From: Bog-756 sp963769765
GTDB lineage: Bacteria > Actinomycetota > Acidimicrobiia > Acidimicrobiales > RAAP-2
Direction of reading: 5' to 3'
Length of the DNA: 64,000 nt
NCBI GenBank assembly: GCA_963769765.1
Contig: CAVYNA010000003.1
Coordinates: 248,001 to 312,000, forward strand
Below the pieces are notes generated by a model. It was not told the DNA's origin and did no database searches. It worked only from the letters and a program-made list of their open reading frames with translations. Below, piece by piece: positions 51,070-58,670 of this stretch. Numbering within the stretch: the stretch's first letter is position 1; the number at the start of each line of letters is the position of its first letter. Made by a program: the position numbers and the translations under genes.

Positions 51070-51601
51070 GGGGCTCGCCCAGGCCGACACCGTCGCCGGG
51101 CGCATCGCCGAGCTCGACGGACGGCGCCCTGTCGCGGTGTACGCATCGCCGCTCGAACGCACCACCGAGACGGCCCGACCGATCGCGAAGCGTCTCGGCC
51201 TGCGGGTGCGCTCCGAACGTGGCCTGCTCGAGTGCGACTTCGGCGAGTGGACGGGTGCGAGCCTCAAGGTCCTCATGAAGAAGGCCGAGTGGGCGGAGGT
51301 CCAGCGGGCACCGAGCGGCTTCCGATTCCCGGGCGGCGAGTCCTTCCTCGAGATGCAGGCCCGGATCGCCTCGGCGATCAGCAGGCTCGCAGAGCGCCAC
51401 CCCGGCGAGACGGTGGTCGCGGTCTCCCACGCCGACCCGATCAAGGCGGCGGTCGCCACCGCGGCAGGCACCCCGCTCGATCTGTTCCAGCGACTGACCA
51501 TCTCGCCCTGCTCGGTGTCCGCACTGGCGGTGGGCGCGACCGGCACCACCGTGCTCTCGGTCAACTCGACCTCGTCGCTGGCCGACCTGGCGATCGCATG
51601 A
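50948..51601 (+). CDS. histidine phosphatase-family protein
   Basis: It is 217 aa. The RHG motif is ILLVRHGRTP, and the second catalytic His is in VVAVSHADPIKAA. ASPLERTTETARPIA and ECDFGEWTGASLK are typical of phosphoglycerate mutase-like phosphatases of the MSMEG_4193 type. It starts a conserved actinobacterial trio with DUF3090 and an SCO1664-type protein. GTG 50948 is the first start and lies 122 bp inside the MMPL gene; a start nearer the conserved domain is possible. Confidence 0.85.
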   Translation: MPTRRSAPRQPTVILLVRHGRTPTTGKVLPGRARGLHLSAEGLAQADTVAGRIAELDGRRPVAVYASPLERTTETARPIAKRLGLRVRSERGLLECDFGEWTGASLKVLMKKAEWAEVQRAPSGFRFPGGESFLEMQARIASAISRLAERHPGETVVAVSHADPIKAAVATAAGTPLDLFQRLTISPCSVSALAVGATGTTVLSVNSTSSLADLAIA

Positions 51602-52092
51602 GCGACGGCTACGACCTCAACGCGGACCGGATCACCGTCGGCACGGTCGGACCGGTCGGCCAGCGGCTCTTCCTGCTCCAGTTCCGGGAGGGCTCGGTGC
51701 TGCTCACCCTCAAGATCGAGAAGCAACAGGTGTCGGTGGTGTCCGACTACCTCGCCCGCATCGTGCGCCAGCAGCCACGTCCTGCAGCCCTGCCCGACCC
51801 GCCGCCCCTCGAGGAGCCGGCCGAGCCGGCGTGGGCGGTCGGGACGATCGGCGTGTCCTACGACGAACCCGACGACCGGATCGTCATGGTCATCGAGGAG
51901 CTGGTCGAAGAGGACGAGACCGGCGCGATCGCCCGCGTCTCGATCTCGCGCGAACAGGCGGCGGCCTTCGCCATCCAGGCCACCCGACTGGTCGAGGCGG
52001 GCCGGCCCCCCTGTCCGCTCTGCGGCTCGCCGCTCGACCCCTCCGGACACGAATGCCCGCGGACCAACGGCCACCGGCCTCCGGCCACCTGA
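51598..52092 (+). CDS. DUF3090-family protein
   Basis: It is 164 aa. The start DLNADRITVGTVGPVGQRLF and the C-terminal Cys/His knuckle CPLCGSPLDPSGHECPRTNGH are diagnostic of DUF3090. ISREQAAAFAIQATRLVEAGR comes before it. Biochemical function is unknown; it is conserved next to the phosphatase and SCO1664-type genes. ATG 51598 overlaps the phosphatase stop (ATGA). Confidence 0.9.
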   Translation: MSDGYDLNADRITVGTVGPVGQRLFLLQFREGSVLLTLKIEKQQVSVVSDYLARIVRQQPRPAALPDPPPLEEPAEPAWAVGTIGVSYDEPDDRIVMVIEELVEEDETGAIARVSISREQAAAFAIQATRLVEAGRPPCPLCGSPLDPSGHECPRTNGHRPPAT

Positions 52093-52820
52093 TCGGCTGG
52101 CGCCCCGGGCTCGGCCCCGGCCTCGACGCCGCGCGCCTCCGCTTGTGCGCCGATCCGATCGAGATCGAGGGCCGGCTCCCGTGGAGCTCGAACCTCACCT
52201 TCCTCGTGCGGCTCGGGCACCAGGGTGAGGCACCGCTCTTCGGCGTCTACAAGCCCGCTCGAGGCGAGCGTTCACTCTGGGACTTTCCCGACGGCCTCTA
52301 CCGGCGCGAGGTCGCCGCGTACGCCCTCTCCGAGGCGCTCGGCTGGGGGATCGTCCCCCCGACGGTCGTCCGCGACGGCCCGTTCGGACCGGGGTCGCTG
52401 CAGCTGTTCGTCGAGGCCGACTACGAGCAGCACTACTTCACCATCGCCGACGAAGGTGCCGACGCCGATGCGCTCGAGACGTTCTGCGCATTCGACGTCG
52501 TCGCCAACAACGCGGATCGCAAGTCCGGGCACGTGCTGCGTGCCCCCGACGGTCGCCTCTGGGCGATCGACCACGGCCTCTGCTTCCACGCGCAGCACAA
52601 GCTTCGCACGGTGATCTGGGAGTTCGCGGGCGAGCCCGTGCCGGTGGCGATCGCCGACGATCTCGAGCGATTCGGGCGGGACCGCCTCGATCCGCTCGAG
52701 GGGCTGGTGAGCGCCGGCGAGCGGGCCGCGGTCCACGCCCGCGCCCGCGCGCTGCTCGACGCCGGGGTCTTCCCCGAGCCGACCGGGGAGCGTCCCCCGT
52801 ACCCTTGGCCGCTGGTCTGA
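52053..52820 (+). CDS. SCO1664-family kinase-like protein
   Basis: It is 255 aa. The PI3/4-kinase-like fold is suggested by FGVYKPARGERSLWDFPDG, the catalytic loop CAFDVVANNADRKSGHVL and WAIDHGLCFHAQHKLR (equivalent to a DFG). ATG 52053 is the only start fitting the family; it overlaps the DUF3090 gene by 40 bp. The trio is conserved in Actinobacteria, often beside mycothiol or proteasome genes; here neither follows. Confidence 0.88.
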   Translation: MPADQRPPASGHLIGWRPGLGPGLDAARLRLCADPIEIEGRLPWSSNLTFLVRLGHQGEAPLFGVYKPARGERSLWDFPDGLYRREVAAYALSEALGWGIVPPTVVRDGPFGPGSLQLFVEADYEQHYFTIADEGADADALETFCAFDVVANNADRKSGHVLRAPDGRLWAIDHGLCFHAQHKLRTVIWEFAGEPVPVAIADDLERFGRDRLDPLEGLVSAGERAAVHARARALLDAGVFPEPTGERPPYPWPLV

Positions 52821-52879
52821 AGCGGTGCCGCCCCGGTCACCGGAGCCACGTGCCGTGGCGGACCGGACGGGACGTGTGG

Positions 52880-53929
52880 TCAACCGGAGAGGTCGACGTG
52901 GAGCGTCGTCCGCAACGAGGCGATCACCGCCTGGGAGAGCAGCTCGCCCCCGCCCGGTGCAAGGTGGACCCCGTCGGGGGTCCGGACGTTGACCTCCGCG
53001 CCCGAGGCGTCCGGCAGGTAGGCACTGAACGTCCCCTGCGCACCGCCCAGCACGGTCGTCGAGGAGAGGAACGCCGCACCGGCGGGGTGGGCCGCGACCT
53101 GTGCGGCGACGACGGCGTTGATCATCGCCAACTGCGAGTTGAGTGCCGCACCCTGCATCGGCGGCATCCCGACCCAGAGCACCCGCGCGCCGGCCGCGTT
53201 GGCCTCGTCGATGAAGGCGCCGACCCGCTGGCCGTAGGCCACGTTCCACGCCGGGGAGCCGAACGGTGTGGTGAGGCCCCCTTCGACCAGGTCCTGGGGG
53301 TCGTTCGCGCCCATCATCACGATCACCAGCTGGGGTCGCACATTGGCGAGGTCGATGCCGAGCTCGGCCGGCCAGTCGAAGTAGTCGGGACGCGAGAGGC
53401 CGGTGTCGATGCGGCCGTCCAGCGTCGGGGTGACGACGCCGGTGGCGGCGAGGTCGTTGACGAGCGGCTGGCCGAGATCGATCCCGATCGAGTCGCCGAG
53501 CACGAGGACCCGGAGGGGGCTCGCCGCCGTCGGGTGCTGCTCGAGGGGAGGGAGCGTGGTGGTCGTGGTGGTGGTCGACGTCGCGTGGTGACCGCCGGGC
53601 GCGTGCGGCGCCGTGTGCGGCGGTCGTCGACCGGTGCCCGGGCCCGCGACCGGGGCTGCGAGGGACGGCCCTCCGCCGGGGGTGCGCCCGAGTGCCTCGT
53701 CGGTCCATCCGACGGCGTGCGAGAGGCCGATCGCCCGGCTCACCGACGCGATCGGTCCGAGGATGTCCAGCGCGACCGTCCGCCTCGTGCCGACCGGGCC
53801 GATCTCGGCGGAGTGCTCCAGGCTCGGCGCGTCGAGGAGCAGCCAGACCGCGAAGCAGACGACCCCGACGAGGAGCATCCGGGTCCAGCGTCCGCCGGCC
53901 GGATCGCGGGGGGTGGAGGGCGCGTCCAT
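52880..53929 (-). CDS. membrane-anchored SGNH hydrolase (DUF459-like)
   Basis: It is 349 aa. A short cytoplasmic start and one membrane anchor (MLLVGVVCFAVWLLLDA) are followed by a Thr/Pro-rich linker (HHATSTTTTTTTLPP) and the SGNH domain: LRVLVLGDSIGIDLG (GDS block), VMMGANDPQDL (block III GxND), and PDGVHLAPGG (block V). It is probably an extracellular acyl hydrolase or transferase. Start ATG 53929 lies 13 bp after the MBOAT gene stop. The pairing suggests the MBOAT protein passes acyl groups across the membrane and this protein attaches them. Confidence 0.85.
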   Translation of the reverse strand: MDAPSTPRDPAGGRWTRMLLVGVVCFAVWLLLDAPSLEHSAEIGPVGTRRTVALDILGPIASVSRAIGLSHAVGWTDEALGRTPGGGPSLAAPVAGPGTGRRPPHTAPHAPGGHHATSTTTTTTTLPPLEQHPTAASPLRVLVLGDSIGIDLGQPLVNDLAATGVVTPTLDGRIDTGLSRPDYFDWPAELGIDLANVRPQLVIVMMGANDPQDLVEGGLTTPFGSPAWNVAYGQRVGAFIDEANAAGARVLWVGMPPMQGAALNSQLAMINAVVAAQVAAHPAGAAFLSSTTVLGGAQGTFSAYLPDASGAEVNVRTPDGVHLAPGGGELLSQAVIASLRTTLHVDLSG

Positions 53930-53942
53930 CAGTGCCGTGCCA

Positions 53943-55364
53943 TCAGAACCGGTAGTAGATGAACGGCGCGACACCGGCCGGTCCGAACGTGGTGATCGCG
54001 ACCAGCACGACCCCGAGCATCACGCCCTGGACGACCGGACGGCGTATGGCGAAGACCTGCTGGACCCGCTCGAGGGCGTCCCCGGGGACGTACTGCGCCC
54101 CGATGCCGACCGCGATGGCCAGCACGGCGAGTGGCGTGACCAACGGAGAGGCCCCCCACCCGAAGACCAATCGGCTGAGCATCGCCCAGACCGTCCCCAG
54201 CGAGTCGGACCGGAAGAAGAGCCATCCGAGGCAGACCACCTGGAAGGTGACGAACCGGGCGAGGGCGACCCGGCCGCGTCCGACCGGCCCCGTCGGCCGG
54301 CCCGCTGCGAGCGCGATCAGCCGGCGACGGCGGCCGATCACCTGACCGACGCCGTGGTAGAGCCCCCAGATCACGAACGTCCAGGCCGCACCGTGCCAGA
54401 GGCCCCCGAGGACCATGGTGATGAGGATGTTCCGCGACACCCGCCACTCGCTGCCTCGGTTGCCCCCGAGCGGGACGTAGAGGTAGTCACGAAGCCAGAA
54501 CGAGAGCGTGATGTGCCACCGCCGCCAGAAGTCCTGCAGGGAGATCGCCGTGTACGGTCGGCGGAAGTTCTCGGGGAAGCGGAAGCCGAGCAGCAGGGCC
54601 AGACCGATCGCGATGTCGGTGTACCCGCTGAAGTCCGCGTAGATCTGGACGGCGTAGCCCCACACGGCGAAGAGCACCTCGAGCGCGGAGTGCTGGTGCG
54701 GGTCGGCGAACACCGGGTCGACCACCGAAGTCGCGAGGTACGACGAGAGCACGACCTTCTTCGCGAGTCCGACGGCGATGAGCCAGCAGGCCTCGACGTA
54801 GCGGACGTCGGCGGGGTCCCGTCGACGGCGGATCTGGGGCAGCAGCTCGGTGCCGCGCACAATCGGGCCGGCCACCAGGTGCGGGAAGAACGCGAGGTAG
54901 ACCACGAGGTCGATCCCCCGCGCGGGTTTGAGCAGGCCCCGGTGGATGTCGACGACGTAGCTGATCGCCATGAAGGTGAAAAAGGAGATGCCGACCGGCA
55001 AGGTGATCGCGACGAGCGGCACCGGCCGTCCGAGTCCGAGCGCATGGGTCAGGTTGTCGAGGTTGACCGCGACGAAGCCGAAGTACTTGAACCAGGCAAG
55101 GAGGCCGAGGAGGGCGAGGAGCGTCGCCCACAGCGCGACGGTCTGCCGACGCCCCGTCGACCGCCCGATCGCTGTCCCTCCGATCTGGGAGATCGCGGTC
55201 GACGTGGCGAGGAGGAACACGAAGCGCCAGTCCCACCACGCGTAGAAGACGTAGCTCGCCGCGACCATGAAGGCCTTCCACGGTCCGGCATACGGGCTCA
55301 GCAGCCACTGGACCGTGTACACCACGGCGAAGAAGATCGCGAAGTCGATCGTCGGGAAGAGCAC
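53943..55364 (-). CDS. MBOAT-family O-acyltransferase (AlgI/DltB-like)
   Basis: It is 473 aa with about 11-12 membrane segments. The MBOAT signature is RPYTAISLQDFWRRWHITLS, with the catalytic His in LGGLWHGAAWTFVIWG. FFPHLVAGPIVRG and VQIYADFSGYTDIAIGLA are the AlgI-type blocks. AlgI-like proteins transfer acetyl groups through the membrane to polysaccharides. No alginate or teichoic acid genes are nearby, so the acceptor is unknown. Co-transcribed with the SGNH gene. Start ATG 55364. Confidence 0.92.
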   Translation of the reverse strand: MLFPTIDFAIFFAVVYTVQWLLSPYAGPWKAFMVAASYVFYAWWDWRFVFLLATSTAISQIGGTAIGRSTGRRQTVALWATLLALLGLLAWFKYFGFVAVNLDNLTHALGLGRPVPLVAITLPVGISFFTFMAISYVVDIHRGLLKPARGIDLVVYLAFFPHLVAGPIVRGTELLPQIRRRRDPADVRYVEACWLIAVGLAKKVVLSSYLATSVVDPVFADPHQHSALEVLFAVWGYAVQIYADFSGYTDIAIGLALLLGFRFPENFRRPYTAISLQDFWRRWHITLSFWLRDYLYVPLGGNRGSEWRVSRNILITMVLGGLWHGAAWTFVIWGLYHGVGQVIGRRRRLIALAAGRPTGPVGRGRVALARFVTFQVVCLGWLFFRSDSLGTVWAMLSRLVFGWGASPLVTPLAVLAIAVGIGAQYVPGDALERVQQVFAIRRPVVQGVMLGVVLVAITTFGPAGVAPFIYYRF

Positions 55365-55495
55365 GGAACCGTCGCTCGGTTTGGCTGCACGAACTGGCCG
55401 CCACGCGGGGCGACGGTCCGGACACTACCCGGTGGCTCCTGTCGGCTTCGTGATATCGCCGCTCGCGGCGCCTGCGGGACCGCCGGCGGCGACGC

Positions 55496-56467
55496 TCAGG
55501 AGCGGGACTTCAGCGCTTCGATGAGGTTGGGAAGCACCTTGTGCACGTCTCCGACGATGCCCAGGTCGGCGACCGAGAAGATCGGCGCGTCCTGGTCCTT
55601 GTTGACTGCGACGATGTTCTTCGAGTTCTTCATGCCGACCAGGTGCTGCGTGGCGCCGGAGATGCCACACGCCAGGTACACGGTGGGCTTGACCGTCTTG
55701 CCGGTCTGCCCCACCTGGTGGGAGTAGGGCACCCAGCCGGCATCCACGATGGCCCGGCTCGCACCGGCCGCACCCCTGAGCAGGGTGGCCAGCTCCTCGA
55801 TGAGCGCGTACGCATCCTTCTCGCCGAGGCCGCGCCCACCCGAGACCACGACGTCCGCTTCGTCGAGCTTCGGTCCCGTCCGCTCCTCGACGTGCCGGGC
55901 GACGATCCTCGCCGCATTGGCCGCGCCCGCGTCGGGGGCCGGCGCCGCGACGACCGCAGCGGGGCCACCGCCGCCCGGCTCCGCGGCGAACGACTTGGCG
56001 CGGATCACGTAGATCCCGGGTCCCTCGCCGTTGAACCGCGCGGTCAGGACCTGGCTCCCACCGAAGATCGCGTGCTCCGTCACGAGCCCGCCGTCGCCCT
56101 CGGCCAGCCCGACCACGTTGGTGAGGACCGGACGGTCGAGCTTGACCGACAGCCGGCCCGCGATGTCGCGGCCGTCGTAGGTGGCCGGGAAGAGGATGGC
56201 GTCGGGACCGCTGCCCGCCTCGACCGCAGACGCGATGGCGGACGCGACCGGGACACCCGGCAGCGCCCCTCCGAGATCGCCGACGTCGTGCACGGTGGTC
56301 GCGCCGAACTCCCCGAGCGTCGGTGCGACCGCCGCGGTGTCCGTGCCCCACGCCACGGCCTCGACCGTGCCGGCGAGCGAGCGGGCCTGGGTGAGCAGCT
56401 CGAGCGAGGTGGTGATCGGTGCGCCGTCGGCCACCTCGGCCAGGACCCAGATCTTCTCCACTGACAT
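55496..56467 (-). CDS. etfA: electron transfer flavoprotein alpha subunit
   Basis: It is 323 aa. It carries electrons from acyl-CoA dehydrogenases to ETF-quinone oxidoreductase. The C-terminal FAD domain has VVVSGGRGLGEKDAY, GWVPYSHQVGQTGKTV, YLACGISGATQHLVGMKNSK, and IVAVNKDQDAPIFSVADLGI. The start MSVEKIWVLAEVADG is standard. It follows etfB after 22 bp; the two form the heterodimer. Confidence 0.95.
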   Translation of the reverse strand: MSVEKIWVLAEVADGAPITTSLELLTQARSLAGTVEAVAWGTDTAAVAPTLGEFGATTVHDVGDLGGALPGVPVASAIASAVEAGSGPDAILFPATYDGRDIAGRLSVKLDRPVLTNVVGLAEGDGGLVTEHAIFGGSQVLTARFNGEGPGIYVIRAKSFAAEPGGGGPAAVVAAPAPDAGAANAARIVARHVEERTGPKLDEADVVVSGGRGLGEKDAYALIEELATLLRGAAGASRAIVDAGWVPYSHQVGQTGKTVKPTVYLACGISGATQHLVGMKNSKNIVAVNKDQDAPIFSVADLGIVGDVHKVLPNLIEALKSRS

Positions 56468-56489
56468 GGTGATGTTCTCCTACCCGGCC

Positions 56490-57269
56490 CTAGAGGACCT
56501 TGAGTTGCTCGAGGAACTGGATGATCCGCTCGTGGCCGTCGCCCTCGTCGACGACGATCTCACCGGCGGCGCGGGCATCGGCGTCCGCGACCTCGGTGAT
56601 CTCCTGGCGGGCGCCGGAAGCGCCGACCTGACCGGCGTCGATGCCGAGGTCGGCGGCGGTGAGCGTCTCGACCGGCTTCGACTTGGCCGCCATGATGCCC
56701 TTGAAGGACGGATAGCGCGGCTCGACCACGCCCGCGGTCACCGTGACCACGGCGGGCAGGGAGCTCTCGACCTCGTCGTAGCCGGCCTCGGTCTGGCGCT
56801 CCACCTTGACCGTCGTGCCGTCGATCTCGACCTTCTTGGCGAAGGTGACCGAGGGCAGGCCGAGCAGCTCCGCCACCTGCACCGGGGTCGTCCCGGTGTA
56901 GCCGTCGGTCGACTCGGTGGCGGCAAGCACGAGGTCGGGTTCGGCCCGTTTGATGGCTGCGGCGAGGATCTTCGCGGTGCCGAGGGCATCGGTGCCGGCC
57001 AGCGCCTCGTCGCTGATCAGGATCGCCTTGGCGGCACCCATGGCGAGCGCGGTACGCAGGCCCGAGGTCTCGCCGTTCGGGGCCATGGAGACCAGGGTGA
57101 CCTCGCCACCGCCGGCCGCGTCGGCCAGCTGCAGGGCCATCTCGACGCCGTAGGCGTCGGAGTCGTCCAGGATGAGCTTTCCGACCCGGACGAGGTTCTT
57201 CGTCCCCGGATCGAGCGCGGGCGGCGCCGCCGGATCGGGGATCTGCTTGACACAGACAACGACGTTCAT
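56490..57269 (-). CDS. etfB: electron transfer flavoprotein beta subunit
   Basis: It is 259 aa. The N terminus NVVVCVKQIPDPAAPP and the middle DLVLAATESTDGYTGTTPV are typical. It binds AMP and is the recognition subunit of the ETF dimer. ATG 57269 gives the usual length; the longer frame upstream has no match. It lies 22 bp upstream of etfA on the same transcript. Confidence 0.95.
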   Translation of the reverse strand: MNVVVCVKQIPDPAAPPALDPGTKNLVRVGKLILDDSDAYGVEMALQLADAAGGGEVTLVSMAPNGETSGLRTALAMGAAKAILISDEALAGTDALGTAKILAAAIKRAEPDLVLAATESTDGYTGTTPVQVAELLGLPSVTFAKKVEIDGTTVKVERQTEAGYDEVESSLPAVVTVTAGVVEPRYPSFKGIMAAKSKPVETLTAADLGIDAGQVGASGARQEITEVADADARAAGEIVVDEGDGHERIIQFLEQLKVL

Positions 57270-57410
57270 GGCCGTGCATTGTTGACGAATTTCGCCTGGT
57301 CGACCAATCGGGTCGCGCTCCCTGGTCAGGACATGAGCGCCTGGCGTACCTCCGGGCGACGCTCCGGTGGGTGGGCCTGCGCCCCGCTTGACCGGCACCG
57401 GTGAGGTGCC

Positions 57411-58112
57411 TCAGGCGTGGCGGACGACCTCGGTCGCGGCAACGACGTCGTCGGTGATCACGGTGTCGACCCCGGCGTCGACGGCCGCGCGCAGCTCGTC
57501 GCGGCCGTTGACCGTCCAGGCCGCGACCGCGAGCTCCGCCTGGTGGGCCTCGGCGACGAGCGTCTGCGAGACCAGCCCGATCTGCGGATGAAGGGCGGCA
57601 CACCGGTGGGCGAGTGCGGCAGGCACGCACCCGGCCGCCTCGAACCAGGCGCCCACCAGGAGCCCGGTCCGGACTGCGGGGTCGGCCGCCGTGACCGCGT
57701 CGAGGGCCGCCGGCCAGAACGACGAGATCACGACCGAGGACCGGAGGCCACGGGCTCCGACCACGTCAGCCACCAGCTGCGAGAGACGCTCGTCCGGGTC
57801 GAAGCCCGGCTCACCCGGGAGGTTCTTGAGCTCGAGATTGACCACCATCCCCGTGCAGGCATCGAGGACCTCCCCGAGCCCGGGCACGAAGGGCGGGAGG
57901 TCGGCCGCCGCCGCCTCCGAGATGACAGGCCCGTCTCCGATGACGGGATCGTGGTGGACGACCAGCGCGCCGTCCGCAGTCAGCCGGACGTCGAGCTCGA
58001 CCCCGTCGGCGCCGAGGCGACGGGCCCGTTCGAAGGCCGCCACGGTGTTCTCGGCCACACCGCCATCCGGATCGGGGCTGCCCCGATGGGCCAGGACCAG
58101 GGTCGTGACCAC
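57411..58112 (-). CDS. glycerophosphodiester phosphodiesterase
   Basis: It is 233 aa. GDPD marks: LVLAHRGSPDP, GADGVELDVRLTADGALVV, HHDPVIGDG, and VNLELKN. The C-terminal VAAWTVNGRDELRAAVDAGVD is also typical. It cleaves glycerophosphodiesters to glycerol 3-phosphate and alcohol. No signal peptide, so probably cytoplasmic. Start ATG 58112. It is divergent from whiB. Confidence 0.92.
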   Translation of the reverse strand: MVTTLVLAHRGSPDPDGGVAENTVAAFERARRLGADGVELDVRLTADGALVVHHDPVIGDGPVISEAAAADLPPFVPGLGEVLDACTGMVVNLELKNLPGEPGFDPDERLSQLVADVVGARGLRSSVVISSFWPAALDAVTAADPAVRTGLLVGAWFEAAGCVPAALAHRCAALHPQIGLVSQTLVAEAHQAELAVAAWTVNGRDELRAAVDAGVDTVITDDVVAATEVVRHA

Positions 58113-58192
58113 CTGCCTCCGATCCCCTCTTCGGGGCGTCGGCCCCAGTCGGCGGCCCGGACGGATCGGACCCGCCCCGGCCGGAAAACTGC

Positions 58193-58221
58193 TTGCACCG
58201 GTGGGTGCCGGTCGTTACTGT
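58193..58221 (+). promoter_or_regulatory. probable whiB promoter
   Basis: TTGCAC (58193-58198), 17-bp spacer, TACTGT (58216-58221). Good primary-sigma pattern. The expected start is near 58228, leaving a leader of about 94 nt before the whiB GTG. Confidence 0.6.
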
Positions 58222-58267
58222 AGTGAACCGATCCCGAACGGCCGGTGACTTTCTGGGCGCCGAGCCA

Positions 58268-58283
58268 TGTGAAATCGATCACA
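58268..58283 (+). promoter_or_regulatory. CRP-type palindrome TGTGA-N6-TCACA upstream of whiB
   Basis: TGTGAAATCGATCACA is a perfect CRP/FNR-superfamily half-site pair. In Mycobacterium tuberculosis whiB1 is controlled by the cAMP receptor protein through sites of this kind. Here it lies 39 bp before the whiB start and about 40 bp downstream of the predicted transcription start. It may therefore repress the upstream promoter or act with a second, closer promoter. Confidence 0.65.
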
Positions 58284-58321
58284 AAGCGGATCCTGGGTAC
58301 TGGAGCGGAGGAGTAAGCAGC

Positions 58322-58612
58322 GTGGCCCTCATGTGGAACCGCACCGTGGAGTGGGACGAAGGCGACTGGCGCCACCTGGCCGCCTGCCGGCATACCGAGC
58401 CCGACCTCTTCTTCCCGATCGGCACGACCGGTCCGGCGATCGACCAGATCGAGGCCGCCAAGCGGGTCTGCCGGGGCTGCGAGGCTCAAGAGCCGTGCCT
58501 CGATTTCGCGCTCGCGACCAATCAGGAGTCCGGGGTGTGGGGTGCGACCTCCGAGGAGGAGCGCCGGAAGCTGCGCAAGGCCTGGCTGGCCGCCCGTCGA
58601 CGCGCTTCTTGA
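58322..58612 (+). CDS. WhiB-family iron-sulfur transcription factor
   Basis: It is 96 aa. The four [4Fe-4S] cysteines are in LAACRHTEPDLFFP and AKRVCRGCEAQEPCLDFA (C-x2-C-x5-C). The turn SGVWGATSEEERRKLRK is the family's G(V/I)WG block and basic DNA-contact tail. It is near WhiB1/WhmE in shape, a class regulating essential genes and sensing NO. GTG 58322 is chosen for GGAGGAG 8 nt upstream; ATG 58331 is an alternative. A promoter and a CRP site lie before it. Confidence 0.92.
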   Translation: MALMWNRTVEWDEGDWRHLAACRHTEPDLFFPIGTTGPAIDQIEAAKRVCRGCEAQEPCLDFALATNQESGVWGATSEEERRKLRKAWLAARRRAS

Positions 58613-58670
58613 CCGTCCGGTCGGGTCGTCCGGCGGTCGCCCCAGGGCTCGGCCGCCCGGTCACGCGCCC

